Of a DNA stretch of 64,000 bases, positions 1-10,680 are shown in pieces. Within the stretch, counting starts at the first letter, position 1. Each line of letters begins with the position of its first letter. The notes beneath the pieces are model-generated. The model ran no database searches. It was not told the DNA's origin and saw nothing but the letters and a program-made list of their open reading frames with translations. The translations under genes and the position numbers were made by a program. Source of the DNA: QHWK01 sp035259385 (GTDB lineage Bacteria; Acidobacteriota; Vicinamibacteria; Vicinamibacterales; CAVVIG01); contig DATFWL010000390.1 of the NCBI GenBank assembly GCA_035259385.1, forward strand, positions 62,001-126,000, in the 5' to 3' direction.

Positions 1-1
1 G

Positions 2-343
2 TTCGATATCGCGACAGACGGAAGCCTGTCGGGGCGTCGTGTGTGGGCGGACCTCGGCGCCGGCGCTCCGGACGGCATTTGTCTCGACGCCGACAACGCC
101 GTATGGTACGCCGACGTCCCGAACAAGCGCTGCGTCCGTGTGCGCGAAGGCGGCGACGTGCTGCAGACGATCGATCTCGATCGAGGCTGCTTCGCCTGCT
201 CGCTCGGCGGCCACGACAGGAAGACGCTGTTCCTCGTCGCCACCGAGTGGCGCGGTATGGACAGAATCCCCGAGGTGGTGCAGGCGCGAACCGGGCAGTT
301 GCTGATGTTCGACGCGCCGGCCGCTGGTGTCGGATGGCCATGA
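2..343 (+). CDS. SMP-30/gluconolactonase/LRE-like protein, C-terminal part (5' end outside window)
   Basis: The reading frame is open from base 2 and ends at 343, so only the last 113 residues are present. The visible part carries the beta-propeller signature of the SMP-30/gluconolactonase/LRE family: GAPDGICLDADNAVWYADV, then CFACSLGGHDRKTLFLVAT, the usual last two blades with the metal-site Asp of the PDG motif. Members are typically Ca2+-dependent lactonases acting on sugar lactones, but substrates vary and none can be assigned here. It is convergent with the MocR-type regulator that ends at 438. Family assignment is good; exact substrate unknown. Confidence 0.85.
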   Translation, partial: FDIATDGSLSGRRVWADLGAGAPDGICLDADNAVWYADVPNKRCVRVREGGDVLQTIDLDRGCFACSLGGHDRKTLFLVATEWRGMDRIPEVVQARTGQLLMFDAPAAGVGWP

Positions 344-437
344 CCAGAGGGGACGATCACGGCCAACTGACGGCGGCTTCGCTGGAGGCTCGCTTGATCG
401 AGAAGCGGCGGCGACTCATGAGCCGCTCGCCTGACGA

Positions 438-2006
438 TCACCCGTCGAGGAATCTGGACTTCATCCGGTCGAATGAGCCGCGTCGCGTCGTTGCGCGCCG
501 GGTCCCCTCGAGCGCGCGCGCCGCGCTGAGACATTGTTTCACGACGCGAACGGCCGGGGCGATCTCCGCCGCCGCCGACGTGCCGAATCCGAGCACGAAT
601 CCCGACCGGCGGGTGGTTCCGGCGTACGAAGGCGACAGCGGCGCGAGCAGGACCCCGCGCTGCAGCGCCGCGGCCGCGATCTCTCGATCGGCTGCGTCGT
701 GGCTCAGCAACAGCGCGACGTGCAAGCCCGCCTCTGCGCCCGCGATCGAGCAGCCGGGCAACTGTTCGCGGATGGCGTCGATCAGCGTCCGACAACGGTC
801 GGCATAGATGCCGCGCATTCGGCGGATGTGCCGCGCGAAATGACCGCCGCGGATGAAGTCGGCGACAACGCGCTGGTTTTCGTACGGCGCACACATATCG
901 ATCGACCGCCGTACCACCGCAAAGCGCTCCACGAGATCGACGGGGATGACGATGTAGCCGATGCGGAGCGCGGGAAACAGGACTTTGCTGAAGGTGCCGA
1001 TGTAGATCACCCGCGCGTCCGCATCGAGGCCCTGCAGCGACCCGATCGGCATCCGGTCGTACCGATACTCGCTGTCGTAGTCGTCCTCGATGATCCAGGC
1101 GCCGGCGCTGTGCGCCCAGTCGAGCAGCTGCAGCCGCCGCGTCGCGCTCATGGTGACACCGAGCGGGTACTGATGCGAGGGCGCGACGAAGGCGGCCCGG
1201 GCCTGGCGACAACGATCGATGCCTTGCTCGACATCGAGGCCCTCGGCATCGACGGGCACTGGAACGGCACGACAACCGGCGCCGTCCAGCACGTGGCGCA
1301 CCAGCCAATATCCGGGCTCCTCGATCCAGACGCGATCCCGCGGATTCAGCAGGACCCGGGTCGCGATGTCGAGCGCCTGCTGCGACCCGCTGACGATCAT
1401 CACCTGCTCCGCCGCGCACCTGACGCCACGCGAGGTCCTCAGGTACGCGGCGATGACCTCCCGCAGGTCGTCGAGGCCGAACGGGTTTCCGTATCGAAGC
1501 GCGGTGCAGTCGAGACGACGGGCGCACCGCGACGTCAAAGCGGCCCAGATCTTCAGCGGGAACTCGTCCAATGCCGGTTGGCCGAGTTGGAACGGTCCCG
1601 CGTGGTTCACCCAATACGGCACCGCGTACCGGGGAAGCGCCGCCGTTCGGACCGAAATCGAACGGAGCGGCGATGGCGTGTCGGTCGCGCGCGTGGCGGT
1701 GTCCGCGCGCACCGTGACCGGCAGCGACCGCGCCACGAATGTGCCGGTGCCGACACGGGCTTCGAAGTAACCCTCGGCGATCAGTTGCGCATAGGCGTTG
1801 AGCACCGGGAATCGCGAGACCCGCAGGTATCGCGCGAGCTCCCGCGACGACGGGATCAACTGGCCGGCGCGTAGCTCAGCCGACAGAATCCTCGCTCGGA
1901 ACGACTGGTAGATCTGGCTGTAGATCGGCGTCGCCGCTCGGGTGTCCACCGCGACGAGCGTGGCGACGCCGCGCAGCACGTCCTTCGCGGCGGACAAGGT
2001 GGTCAT
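438..2006 (-). CDS. MocR/PdxR-type regulator: GntR winged helix fused to PLP-dependent aminotransferase-fold domain
   Basis: A 522-residue protein with an N-terminal GntR winged-helix domain (about residues 20-95, including PSSRELARYLRVSRFPVL) followed by a fold-type-I aminotransferase-like domain. The PLP lysine is K341 in YIGTFSKVLFPALRIGY, preceded by the conserved EDDYDSEYRYD segment. MocR regulators use PLP or a PLP adduct as effector and commonly control vitamin B6, GABA or amino-acid genes, often divergent ones. I chose the ATG at 2006; a GTG at 2045 in the same frame has a badly placed Shine-Dalgarno. It is divergent from the AraC-type regulator at 2076, about 70 bases away, so the two probably share a regulatory region. 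The target is not evident. Confidence 0.9.
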   Translation of the reverse strand: MTTLSAAKDVLRGVATLVAVDTRAATPIYSQIYQSFRARILSAELRAGQLIPSSRELARYLRVSRFPVLNAYAQLIAEGYFEARVGTGTFVARSLPVTVRADTATRATDTPSPLRSISVRTAALPRYAVPYWVNHAGPFQLGQPALDEFPLKIWAALTSRCARRLDCTALRYGNPFGLDDLREVIAAYLRTSRGVRCAAEQVMIVSGSQQALDIATRVLLNPRDRVWIEEPGYWLVRHVLDGAGCRAVPVPVDAEGLDVEQGIDRCRQARAAFVAPSHQYPLGVTMSATRRLQLLDWAHSAGAWIIEDDYDSEYRYDRMPIGSLQGLDADARVIYIGTFSKVLFPALRIGYIVIPVDLVERFAVVRRSIDMCAPYENQRVVADFIRGGHFARHIRRMRGIYADRCRTLIDAIREQLPGCSIAGAEAGLHVALLLSHDAADREIAAAALQRGVLLAPLSPSYAGTTRRSGFVLGFGTSAAAEIAPAVRVVKQCLSAARALEGTRRATTRRGSFDRMKSRFLDG

Positions 2007-2075
2007 GTCGGATCTCGAAAATCCGGCTATTGATGCGAACCACACGTCCTTATATCACTAACGTGAGGAGTGCGT

Positions 2076-2522
2076 ATGCGGATACCGGCCAACCGGAATC
2101 GGCGAGTTCATCCGCGGGTGTTCAGGGTCATTCGTCACATCCAGCTGCACGGCACCGAGCGGGCCGAGACGTCGCTGGTTCGACTCGCGGAAGTCGCGGA
2201 GTTGTCGCCGTCGCGCCTGATGCACATCTTCACCGAGTCGGTCGGCGTCCCCCTGCGGCCCTTTCTGCTGCGCCTCCGTATGCAGCGGGCGACACACGCC
2301 CTGGTGCACGGGCACACCGTCACGGAAGCCGCTCATCTCGCAGGATTCGCCGACGCATCACACCTCGCGCGCACGGTTCGTCGAGCGTTCGGGATCACGC
2401 CGCGCGAGCTGGTGACTTCTCATGTCCGAGTTTCAACGCCAGTTCCAGATATCCCGAGCGAACGGGAGTGCGTACTCTCGTGTGAGGAATCGCACCATTG
2501 CCTGGCGGCGTTCGTGGCGTAG
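2076..2522 (+). CDS. AraC/XylS-type HTH regulator (short, DNA-binding domain only)
   Basis: A 148-residue protein made almost entirely of the double helix-turn-helix of the AraC family. The first HTH lies in LVRLAEVAELSPSRLMHIF and the second in VTEAAHLAGFADASHLARTV, followed by the typical FGITPREL ending. There is no N-terminal cupin or effector domain, so it may act without a ligand or depend on a partner. The ATG at 2076 has GAGGAG at 2065-2070; a GTG at 2070 in frame overlaps that ribosome site. The C-terminal 30 residues, with two Cys, are not typical of the family. Confidence 0.85.
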   Translation: MRIPANRNRRVHPRVFRVIRHIQLHGTERAETSLVRLAEVAELSPSRLMHIFTESVGVPLRPFLLRLRMQRATHALVHGHTVTEAAHLAGFADASHLARTVRRAFGITPRELVTSHVRVSTPVPDIPSERECVLSCEESHHCLAAFVA

Positions 2523-2573
2523 GCGCGGACTCGGAGGGTGTCGACGCGCACGGTGAATGCCGTCCGGGCTGAT

Positions 2574-3023
2574 TCAGAACAGCCACGCGCCGCGCGCCAT
2601 GAAAGCGGCGACGAACACGATCGCTACGACCAGCCTCTCCTCGATCCCGTTGATGCGCCGATAGGTTTCGATTGAGAATCGCGGCAGCGTCGTACCGTTT
2701 CTGCGCGCGGCGCGCGCGCGAATGAACGTCCGCATCGGCGCCAGCTCGAGCGCGAACACGAGTCCGAACATCGCGAGCTTCACCCAGAAGAAGCCGTTGT
2801 GCCAGTAGAACGCGGGTTCCTTGCCGCCGAAGAACACGCGCGCCAGACCGGACACGATCCAGAGGCCCGCGGCGGCGCCCCACAAGTTGTCGGCAAGGAA
2901 CAGTCGCTGCCACCCTGGGTCATCGAGTGAACCGGCGAGCGCCCGTCCCCGCGCGTGGATCGCGGCGAGTCCCAGGGCCAGCGTCAGAAGGTGCACGGCG
3001 GAGAGCAAGGCGCTGATAATCAC
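2574..3023 (-). CDS. DUF2214-like integral membrane protein
   Basis: A 149-residue hydrophobic protein with four likely transmembrane segments (residues about 4-24, 45-66, 80-96 and 130-148). The segment LFLADNLWGAAAGLWIVSGL and the WHNGFFWVKLAMF motif match the DUF2214 family of small membrane proteins, whose function is unknown. The start is a GTG at 3023 with GGAAGG upstream on the coding strand. It stands alone between an AraC-type regulator and a methyltransferase gene, and no operon partner is obvious. Confidence 0.75.
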   Translation of the reverse strand: MIISALLSAVHLLTLALGLAAIHARGRALAGSLDDPGWQRLFLADNLWGAAAGLWIVSGLARVFFGGKEPAFYWHNGFFWVKLAMFGLVFALELAPMRTFIRARAARRNGTTLPRFSIETYRRINGIEERLVVAIVFVAAFMARGAWLF

Positions 3024-3126
3024 GACACCTTCCCACTCTACTCGTGCGGGTCATGTCGGTCTTGAACGAACTGGCTGTGGAATTGCGAGACATCGCACGT
3101 CGAGTATTCACGGGCCACGCATGCAC

Positions 3127-3918
3127 CTATCTTCCGGTTGCGAAATGCGAGCCGGTTATCGTGGACGCCACGATCGCCGTCGGAAACGAGAACCAGATCT
3201 TTCCGTCCTTTCGAACCGCACCGACACCAAGGCTGTCGCCCTGCAACGACTCGTCGAACATCCGGCGGATGCGATCGGCATCGCCGTCCTTCGGAAATGA
3301 GCGCGCGAGTAGGCTCTCCAGCTCATAGGGCAGGAGATCGCGCTGCAGCCGAGGCTCCGGCAGACCGGCGGTCGCGAACAGATCCACGAGCTCTTCCGGC
3401 GAGAGTGCGCGGACGTGCGAAGGATCGCGAAGCCGTTCCATCTCATTGAAGGCATCCGCCCGGTTCGACTCCGGCGCCGCGTCCGCCACCACGACGCGGC
3501 CGCCGCTGCGGCAGACGCGGCGCATTTCCTTCAGCACCGCGAGCGGATCGAGAAAGTGGTGGAACGCAAACCGCGCGCAGACGATCGAGAAGCTCGCATC
3601 CGCATACGGCAGCGGTGGCACCGCGGCCTGGCGCCAGGTCAGATTCTCGAGACCTTCCTTCTGCTGCAGCGCCCTGGCCTGCTCGAGCATCTGCGGCGTC
3701 ACGTCGATGCCGGTGACGTGACGCGTCACGCGGGCAAATGCGCAGGCGAGCCGACCGGGTCCGCACGCGACATCGAGCACGTTGTCGTCTGGCGTCGGCG
3801 CCGCCATCCCGACGATCCGATTGAGCGCCTCCTCGTTGCGGATCTGTGGGGACGCGGCAAAGGGCGCCGCCTGCTGGCCGAACTGATCGAGGATCCGTTC
3901 CTGGTGCTCGCGCTCCAT
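3127..3918 (-). CDS. class I SAM-dependent methyltransferase (UbiE/Coq5-like)
   Basis: A 263-residue protein with the Rossmann SAM-binding motif VLDVACGPGRLACAF (motif I), the acidic motif II residue in VTGIDVTPQMLEQA, and the FHHFLDPLAVLKEMRRVCRSGG segment of the Methyltransf_11/UbiE group. It begins EREHQERILDQFGQQA, a common start for small-molecule methyltransferases of this class. The ATG at 3918 fits the family length; the frame stays open for 32 more codons upstream but that extension looks non-coding. The substrate cannot be inferred: it is unlinked to quinone genes and stands apart from its neighbours. Confidence 0.85.
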   Translation of the reverse strand: MEREHQERILDQFGQQAAPFAASPQIRNEEALNRIVGMAAPTPDDNVLDVACGPGRLACAFARVTRHVTGIDVTPQMLEQARALQQKEGLENLTWRQAAVPPLPYADASFSIVCARFAFHHFLDPLAVLKEMRRVCRSGGRVVVADAAPESNRADAFNEMERLRDPSHVRALSPEELVDLFATAGLPEPRLQRDLLPYELESLLARSFPKDGDADRIRRMFDESLQGDSLGVGAVRKDGKIWFSFPTAIVASTITGSHFATGR

Positions 3919-4010
3919 GTTGGCCGACTTTATTGTGCCGATCCCCCCACACAGGGTTGACGGCCCCACATTGCGGGGACCGCCGCATGGGACGAGGCCA
4001 AATGGCTGGG

Positions 4011-4192
4011 GCAATTGGGCGCTCGTCGCGAACGGTCAAGCTGTTTCGGGAACGTCAATCGGCGCGGTCGCCCGAGCTCCAACCAAGATCGATGTCTTTG
4101 TCGTCGGAGTCGATCACGCTGTGTGGACCTCGGCCTGGGACCGCGATGCTTCCGGCGGTGTCTGGCAAGGCTGGTGGCCGGTGCCAAATTAG
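4011..4192 (+). pseudogene. remnant of a tectonin/fucolectin-like beta-propeller (DUF346-type repeat)
   Basis: A frame running to a stop at 4192 carries one recognisable blade-like unit: IGAVARAPTKIDVFVVGVDH, then VWTSAWDRDASGGVWQGWW. This matches the repeat of tectonin/PLL-type lectin propellers (AVAR..DxLDVFVVGxDG.vWtsaWd...W..Ww). A functional protein needs four or more such units, and no start codon, signal peptide or neighbouring repeats are visible, so this is a last-blade remnant lying between a methyltransferase and a peptidase gene on the opposite strand. The rest of the 3919-4224 gap shows nothing else. Homology is judged by eye only. Confidence 0.5.
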
Positions 4193-4224
4193 AGCAGGTT
4201 CGAATTGAGTTCGTACGGCGCAGA

Positions 4225-6333
<2,109 letters not shown>

Positions 6334-6605
6334 ACCATCTCCTGGTCGCTGCCATTCTGGATCAGGCGCCGCCGCATTTTGTTCAGATTTTCAATCGTCG
6401 CCGTCGACGCCGTCGATTGTGTCTTACACGCAGGCCGATCGGCATCCACATGCTCGAACATCTCGCCCAGGCCGAGCGCACGCTCGCGGCGCCGGCCGTA
6501 ACCGGCTGAGCTCAGCCAGCGGACGTGCGGCGGTCGCCGCTCGTGCGCACCACCGCGACGAGTCGCCGTCCGCTCCCCGGCAGGTGGCCGGCGTCGTTTC
6601 GATGA

Positions 6606-6983
6606 CTAGCGTCCGTAGACGCGCAGTTCGCGGCCGTTGGCCAGCACGACCCGCTCCAGCCTGACGATCTTCTGACCGTTGGAGTACTGATAGCCGATGC
6701 CCGTGATCACGTCGCCGGGCCTGACCGTTGTCTTGCTCCAGCCGTTCGCCTCCATGCGGTTGATGGCGGGCCCTCCGACGGACCACTTCTCGGCCTTGCC
6801 GTCGTCGGCCCGCACCTCGAGCGTGATCATCGGGTGTGGGTTTTCCCAGGTGAACTCGACCACCGTGCCCTTCACCGTCACGAGGCGAGACATGTCCACC
6901 GGCCACGAATGATGCGCAGACAGCGGAACTGCGGCGGAGACCAGCGCGAGGATGACAAATACCGGCGCGAGCAAGCGCTTCAT
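6606..6983 (-). CDS. exported DUF6152-like small protein
   Basis: A 125-residue protein with a signal peptide (MKRLLAPVFVILALVSAAV, cleavage probably after LSA) and a compact beta-rich domain. The mature part starts HHSWPVDMSRLVTVKGTVVE and continues FTWENPHPMITLEV, which is the hallmark of the DUF6152 family common in proteobacterial and acidobacterial genomes, usually beside exported propeller or cytochrome genes. No catalytic residues are known. The ATG at 6983 has GAGGAGCGTCAG directly upstream; longer in-frame starts lack a signal peptide. Lies upstream of and divergent from the TonB-dependent receptor gene. Confidence 0.82.
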   Translation of the reverse strand: MKRLLAPVFVILALVSAAVPLSAHHSWPVDMSRLVTVKGTVVEFTWENPHPMITLEVRADDGKAEKWSVGGPAINRMEANGWSKTTVRPGDVITGIGYQYSNGQKIVRLERVVLANGRELRVYGR

Positions 6984-7283
6984 CTGACGCTCCTCCTGCG
7001 AGGATTGTAGAACGGAACCGCTCTCGCGACCCTCCTCGAGATCCGGCAGTCCCGCGCGTCGTGTGCCATCGAGCATCCGATCGTTGCATGAGCGACCGAT
7101 GTCCGTTGGTGGGAAACATCGATCAGGACGGCGGATTTGGTGTCACTCCCGAACAGTGACCGCGCCGAGATTTGGATCGGCGCGAGGAATAAGAGCGATC
7201 CCGAACAATCTTGTGACGGAGGCCTCTTGTGACACCTCTACGATGGAGCCGCGAACACCAATTCGAAAGCGCACGGAGCGAAT
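6984..7283. promoter_or_regulatory. divergent intergenic region with two adjacent palindromes
   Basis: This 300-base gap separates the DUF6152-like gene from the divergent TonB-dependent receptor gene, so promoters for both should lie here. Two inverted repeats abut each other: GTCACT at 7142-7147 with AGTGAC at 7155-7160, then CGCGCCGA at 7161-7168 with TCGGCGCG at 7177-7184 (8-bp stem, 8-base loop). They end about 100 bases before the receptor ATG. They could be an operator plus a leader hairpin; no tract of T follows, so a classical terminator is unlikely. No convincing sigma-70 boxes or coding frame were seen. Confidence 0.4.
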
Positions 7284-10200
7284 ATGAAGCGCATCGCGGC
7301 CATGACAGCGTTGCTGGTACTCGTCATCAGCGGCACCGGTTTCGGACAAGGGGTACAGACCGGCCTGATCCGCGGCGTCGTGAAGGACGCACAGGGGCTT
7401 CTCGTCCCCGGCGTCACGGTCACGGCGACATCGCCGTCGCTGCAAGGCCCCCGCGTCGCGGTGACCGACGGCGAGGGCGCGTTCAGCCTCGCGGCGCTGC
7501 CGGCGGGGGACTACACGATGACATTCGAGTTGTCGGGGTTCGCGACGGTCGCGCGCAAGGCCGCCGTGCCGGTCGGCTCGACGGCGGTCGAGAACGTCAC
7601 GCTCGCCGCCGCCGGCGTCGCCGAATCGATCAGCGTCGTCGGACAGACGCCGCCGGTCATCACCTCGCCGGTCGTCGGCGGGGACTTCAGGCACGACGAG
7701 ATCGAGTCGCTGGCGACGCCGCGCACCATCCAGGGGATCGCGCAGCTGGCGCCCGCCGTCAACGAGAACGGGCCGAACGCGCAGACGGTCGTCATCAACG
7801 GCGCCTTCTCGTTCGACAACGTGTTCATGGTGAACGGCGTCGACATCAACGACAACCTGTTCGCGCAGCCGCAGAACCTGTTCGTCGAGGACGCGATCGA
7901 GGAGACGCAGGTCCTCACCTCGGGCATCTCCGCCGAGTACGGCCGCTTCAGCGGCGGCGTGGTCAACGCGATTACCAAGAGCGGCGGCAACAACTTCTCG
8001 GGCAGCGGCCGCATCAACTTCCTGAACCCGAGCTGGACGACGGAGACGCCGTTCGAGGTGTCGAGAGGCACCACGCATCTCGATGTCCTGTCGAGAACCT
8101 ATGAAGGCACGTTCGGCGGCCCGATCGCCAAGGATCGCCTGTGGTTCTTCACGTCGGGACGCTACGCGGACACCAGCAACCAGGTGACGCTGCAATTGAC
8201 CGGCATCGGGTTGACCTCGGTCGACACCAACAAGCGCGGCGAGGTGAAGCTGACCGGCACCGTCGCGCCGAACCATACGGTTCAGGGCGGCTACCTGACC
8301 GATCCCAGGACGCGCACCAACAACTCCGGGCTGCAGACGTTCATCATCGAGCCGCACAGCGAAGTCGACCGCAGCAACCCGAACTGGTACTACTACACGA
8401 ACTATCGCGGCGTCGTCCGCGGCAACCTGCTGGTCGAGGCGCAGTACTCGGAGCGGCGGTTCCAGTTCGAGGGCGACGGCGGAACCAGCCGGAACATCGT
8501 CGATTCGCCGTTCCTGTCGGTGACCCAGTGCTCGTGCCTGTACAACGCGCCCTATTTCGACGCGACCGATCCGGAGCACCGCAACAACCGTCAGATCACC
8601 GGCAGCGTGACCGACTACTGGACGCTCCACGGCCGGCACGAGACGAAAGCCGGCGTCGAGTGGTTCCGCAGCCAGCGGACGGGCGGCAACTCGCAATCGT
8701 CCACGTCGTACGTGTTCAACGCCGATTTCGTCGCGGATGCGAGCGGCACGCCGCTGCTCGATCCGAACGGCTACGCGATTCCGCAGTTCGTGTCCGGGTT
8801 GTCGTCGGTCGACTTCTTCCCGGCGACGCGCGGCGGCACGATGAACATCGACAACAGCTCGGCGTTCGTGCAGGACCACTGGGCGGTCAACGGCCACTGG
8901 TCCGTCGATCTCGGCGCCCGGTTCGAGCACGTGAAGGCGCTGTCGACTCCCGGCGACATCGTCAGCATCGACAGCAACCGCATCGTGCCGCGGCTCGCGG
9001 CGGCGTACGACGTGCGCGGCAACGGCAATCACGTCGTCCACGTCACCTACGGTCAGTATTCCGGCCGCTACAACGAAGCGCAGATCGGCGCCAACAGCGT
9101 CGTCGGCAACCCGCCCGACATCAACTTCACCTACACCGGTCCGTCCGGCCAGGGACGCGACTTCGCGCCCGGCTTCAATCTCGCCAACTACCCGCTCGAC
9201 ACCGCGTTCGTCTTCAACGCCCCGCTGGCGAACACGTTCATGGATCCGGGCCTCACCTCGCCGCTCACGCATGAGGTCAGCGCGTCCTACGGCGTCAACC
9301 TCCGGAATGGGCGAGGGTACGCGGAGGGCAGCTTCGTTTTTCGGAAGACGCGGGACTTCATCGAGGACTTTCAGACGACGGCGCAGGGAACCAGCCACGT
9401 GTTCGTGTCGATCACCGATCCGGCCGCGGGCGGCCCCAGCAGCGATCCGAACGCGCCGGCCTTCACCAATCGCCTGTACTCGAACACGAACCTCGCGCAT
9501 CGCGAGTACGACGCGGTCGTCCTGCAGTCGCGGTATCGGTTGACGAACAACTGGTCGATCAACGGCCACTACACGCTGCAGCTGAAGAACGACGGCAACT
9601 ACCAGGGCGAAGGGAGCAACACGCCGGGATCGACCGTGTTCAGCAACAGCCCGTCGATCATCGGCAACTTCCCCGAGGCGTTCTCGGCCGACCGCAACTA
9701 CCCCGACGGGCGGCTGCCGACGTTCGAGCGCAACCGACTGCGCGTGTGGAGCGTGTACGTGTGGAACATGGGCCGCGCCGGCGACCTGTCGCTGTCCGGC
9801 CTGTGGCGCGTCGATTCGGCGCTCAGCTACAGTCTGGCCGCGCGGAATCAGTCGCTCACGCAGGCGCAGGTCGCGATCATGACCGCGGCAGGCTATCCCG
9901 ACGCCGCGAACCTGGCGGCGCTCGGGCCGATTTCAGGCAACGCCGTGTTCTTCGGTCCGCTCGGCTCTGAGCAGTTCGCCGGCTACGGGCTGCTCGACAC
10001 GTCGATCAATTACAACGTGCCGGTGTTCCGCACGCTCCGGCCGTGGGTGAAGCTCGACATCTACAATCTGTTCGACAACCAGAAGTTGATCGCGTGGAAC
10101 ACGACCGTCCGGCAGGATCCGAACTCGACGCGTGACGCGCTCGGACTGCGAACGGGCTACGTGCCGACCAACCCGGCCAGTTTCGGCACCGCGACCGGCA

Positions 10201-10310
10201 ACACGGTCAGCAATCTGTTCACGAGCGCCATCAACGCGTTTCCACTCGCGTTCACGACGGCGCCGGCCGGCGGTCGGACGTTCCGCGTCGCGGTCGGAGT
10301 CAGGTTCTAG
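7284..10310 (+). CDS. TonB-dependent receptor with N-terminal carboxypeptidase-regulatory-like domain
   Basis: A 1008-residue outer-membrane protein. After the signal peptide (cleavage near GFGQG) comes a CarboxypepD_reg-like beta-sandwich, GVVKDAQGLLVPGVTVTATS to about residue 110, then the plug domain (VVINGAFSFDNVFMVNGVDI, ISAEYGRFSGGVVNAITKSG) and a long beta-barrel ending in the aromatic FRVAVGVRF typical of porin-type C-termini. This architecture is heavily expanded in Acidobacteriota and imports glycans or other bulky substrates with TonB energy. A GGAGCG ribosome site precedes the ATG. No SusD-like lipoprotein is adjacent; the following genes encode exported propeller and cytochrome proteins, so a link to their substrate is possible but unproven. 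Confidence 0.93.
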   Translation: MKRIAAMTALLVLVISGTGFGQGVQTGLIRGVVKDAQGLLVPGVTVTATSPSLQGPRVAVTDGEGAFSLAALPAGDYTMTFELSGFATVARKAAVPVGSTAVENVTLAAAGVAESISVVGQTPPVITSPVVGGDFRHDEIESLATPRTIQGIAQLAPAVNENGPNAQTVVINGAFSFDNVFMVNGVDINDNLFAQPQNLFVEDAIEETQVLTSGISAEYGRFSGGVVNAITKSGGNNFSGSGRINFLNPSWTTETPFEVSRGTTHLDVLSRTYEGTFGGPIAKDRLWFFTSGRYADTSNQVTLQLTGIGLTSVDTNKRGEVKLTGTVAPNHTVQGGYLTDPRTRTNNSGLQTFIIEPHSEVDRSNPNWYYYTNYRGVVRGNLLVEAQYSERRFQFEGDGGTSRNIVDSPFLSVTQCSCLYNAPYFDATDPEHRNNRQITGSVTDYWTLHGRHETKAGVEWFRSQRTGGNSQSSTSYVFNADFVADASGTPLLDPNGYAIPQFVSGLSSVDFFPATRGGTMNIDNSSAFVQDHWAVNGHWSVDLGARFEHVKALSTPGDIVSIDSNRIVPRLAAAYDVRGNGNHVVHVTYGQYSGRYNEAQIGANSVVGNPPDINFTYTGPSGQGRDFAPGFNLANYPLDTAFVFNAPLANTFMDPGLTSPLTHEVSASYGVNLRNGRGYAEGSFVFRKTRDFIEDFQTTAQGTSHVFVSITDPAAGGPSSDPNAPAFTNRLYSNTNLAHREYDAVVLQSRYRLTNNWSINGHYTLQLKNDGNYQGEGSNTPGSTVFSNSPSIIGNFPEAFSADRNYPDGRLPTFERNRLRVWSVYVWNMGRAGDLSLSGLWRVDSALSYSLAARNQSLTQAQVAIMTAAGYPDAANLAALGPISGNAVFFGPLGSEQFAGYGLLDTSINYNVPVFRTLRPWVKLDIYNLFDNQKLIAWNTTVRQDPNSTRDALGLRTGYVPTNPASFGTATGNTVSNLFTSAINAFPLAFTTAPAGGRTFRVAVGVRF

Positions 10311-10680
10311 ACGGACTCACGTCCATCGCTCTCGGAAGTTGTCGGCGACGAGGATGTCGCGGTGGCCAGCCGTCGGCGTGGCTGGCCAGCGCCCTTCGAT
10401 CGTCCCGCGATTCGCACCAGCTCACCTCAGGTCTGGCGAAGAGAATCTCCCGTCCGTCTAGCGTCCACGCCTCCAACGATCTCGGCGCTCGCGCGATCGC
10501 GCCGGCTCGTGAATTGATTCGCCTGCTCGGCGGCCCATTCCATACAGCCGCCTAAGCGCATCCATATCGCTTCGATTGGGCGGAGCTCATGGGACTGGTC
10601 GGGAGTGCCGCGAGTGAGCTACTGTCGGAGTCGCATCGCCCGCCGTTTCCGTCGCAGCGGACTCGACCAGGGAGGTTGTC
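10311..10680. other. 370-base non-coding gap
   Basis: No convincing gene is seen between the receptor stop and the cytochrome/propeller gene. The only structured element is the hairpin at 10363-10388, annotated separately. The last 60 bases contain the promoter region and the ribosome site (AGGGAGG) of the next gene. Confidence 0.5.
10363..10388. terminator. 9-bp stem hairpin downstream of the TonB receptor gene
   Basis: TGGCCAGCC at 10363-10371 pairs perfectly with GGCTGGCCA at 10380-10388 around an 8-base loop, 52 bases after the receptor stop codon. It has no T tract, so it may be a transcript-end stabiliser or a Rho-independent-like pause rather than a standard terminator. Confidence 0.4.

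Noticed and set aside
7143..9569. 808-codon open frame antisense to the TonB receptor
   Set aside because: Its translation is Arg/Val/Ala-rich with no domain pattern; it mirrors the high-GC coding strand of a well-supported gene.
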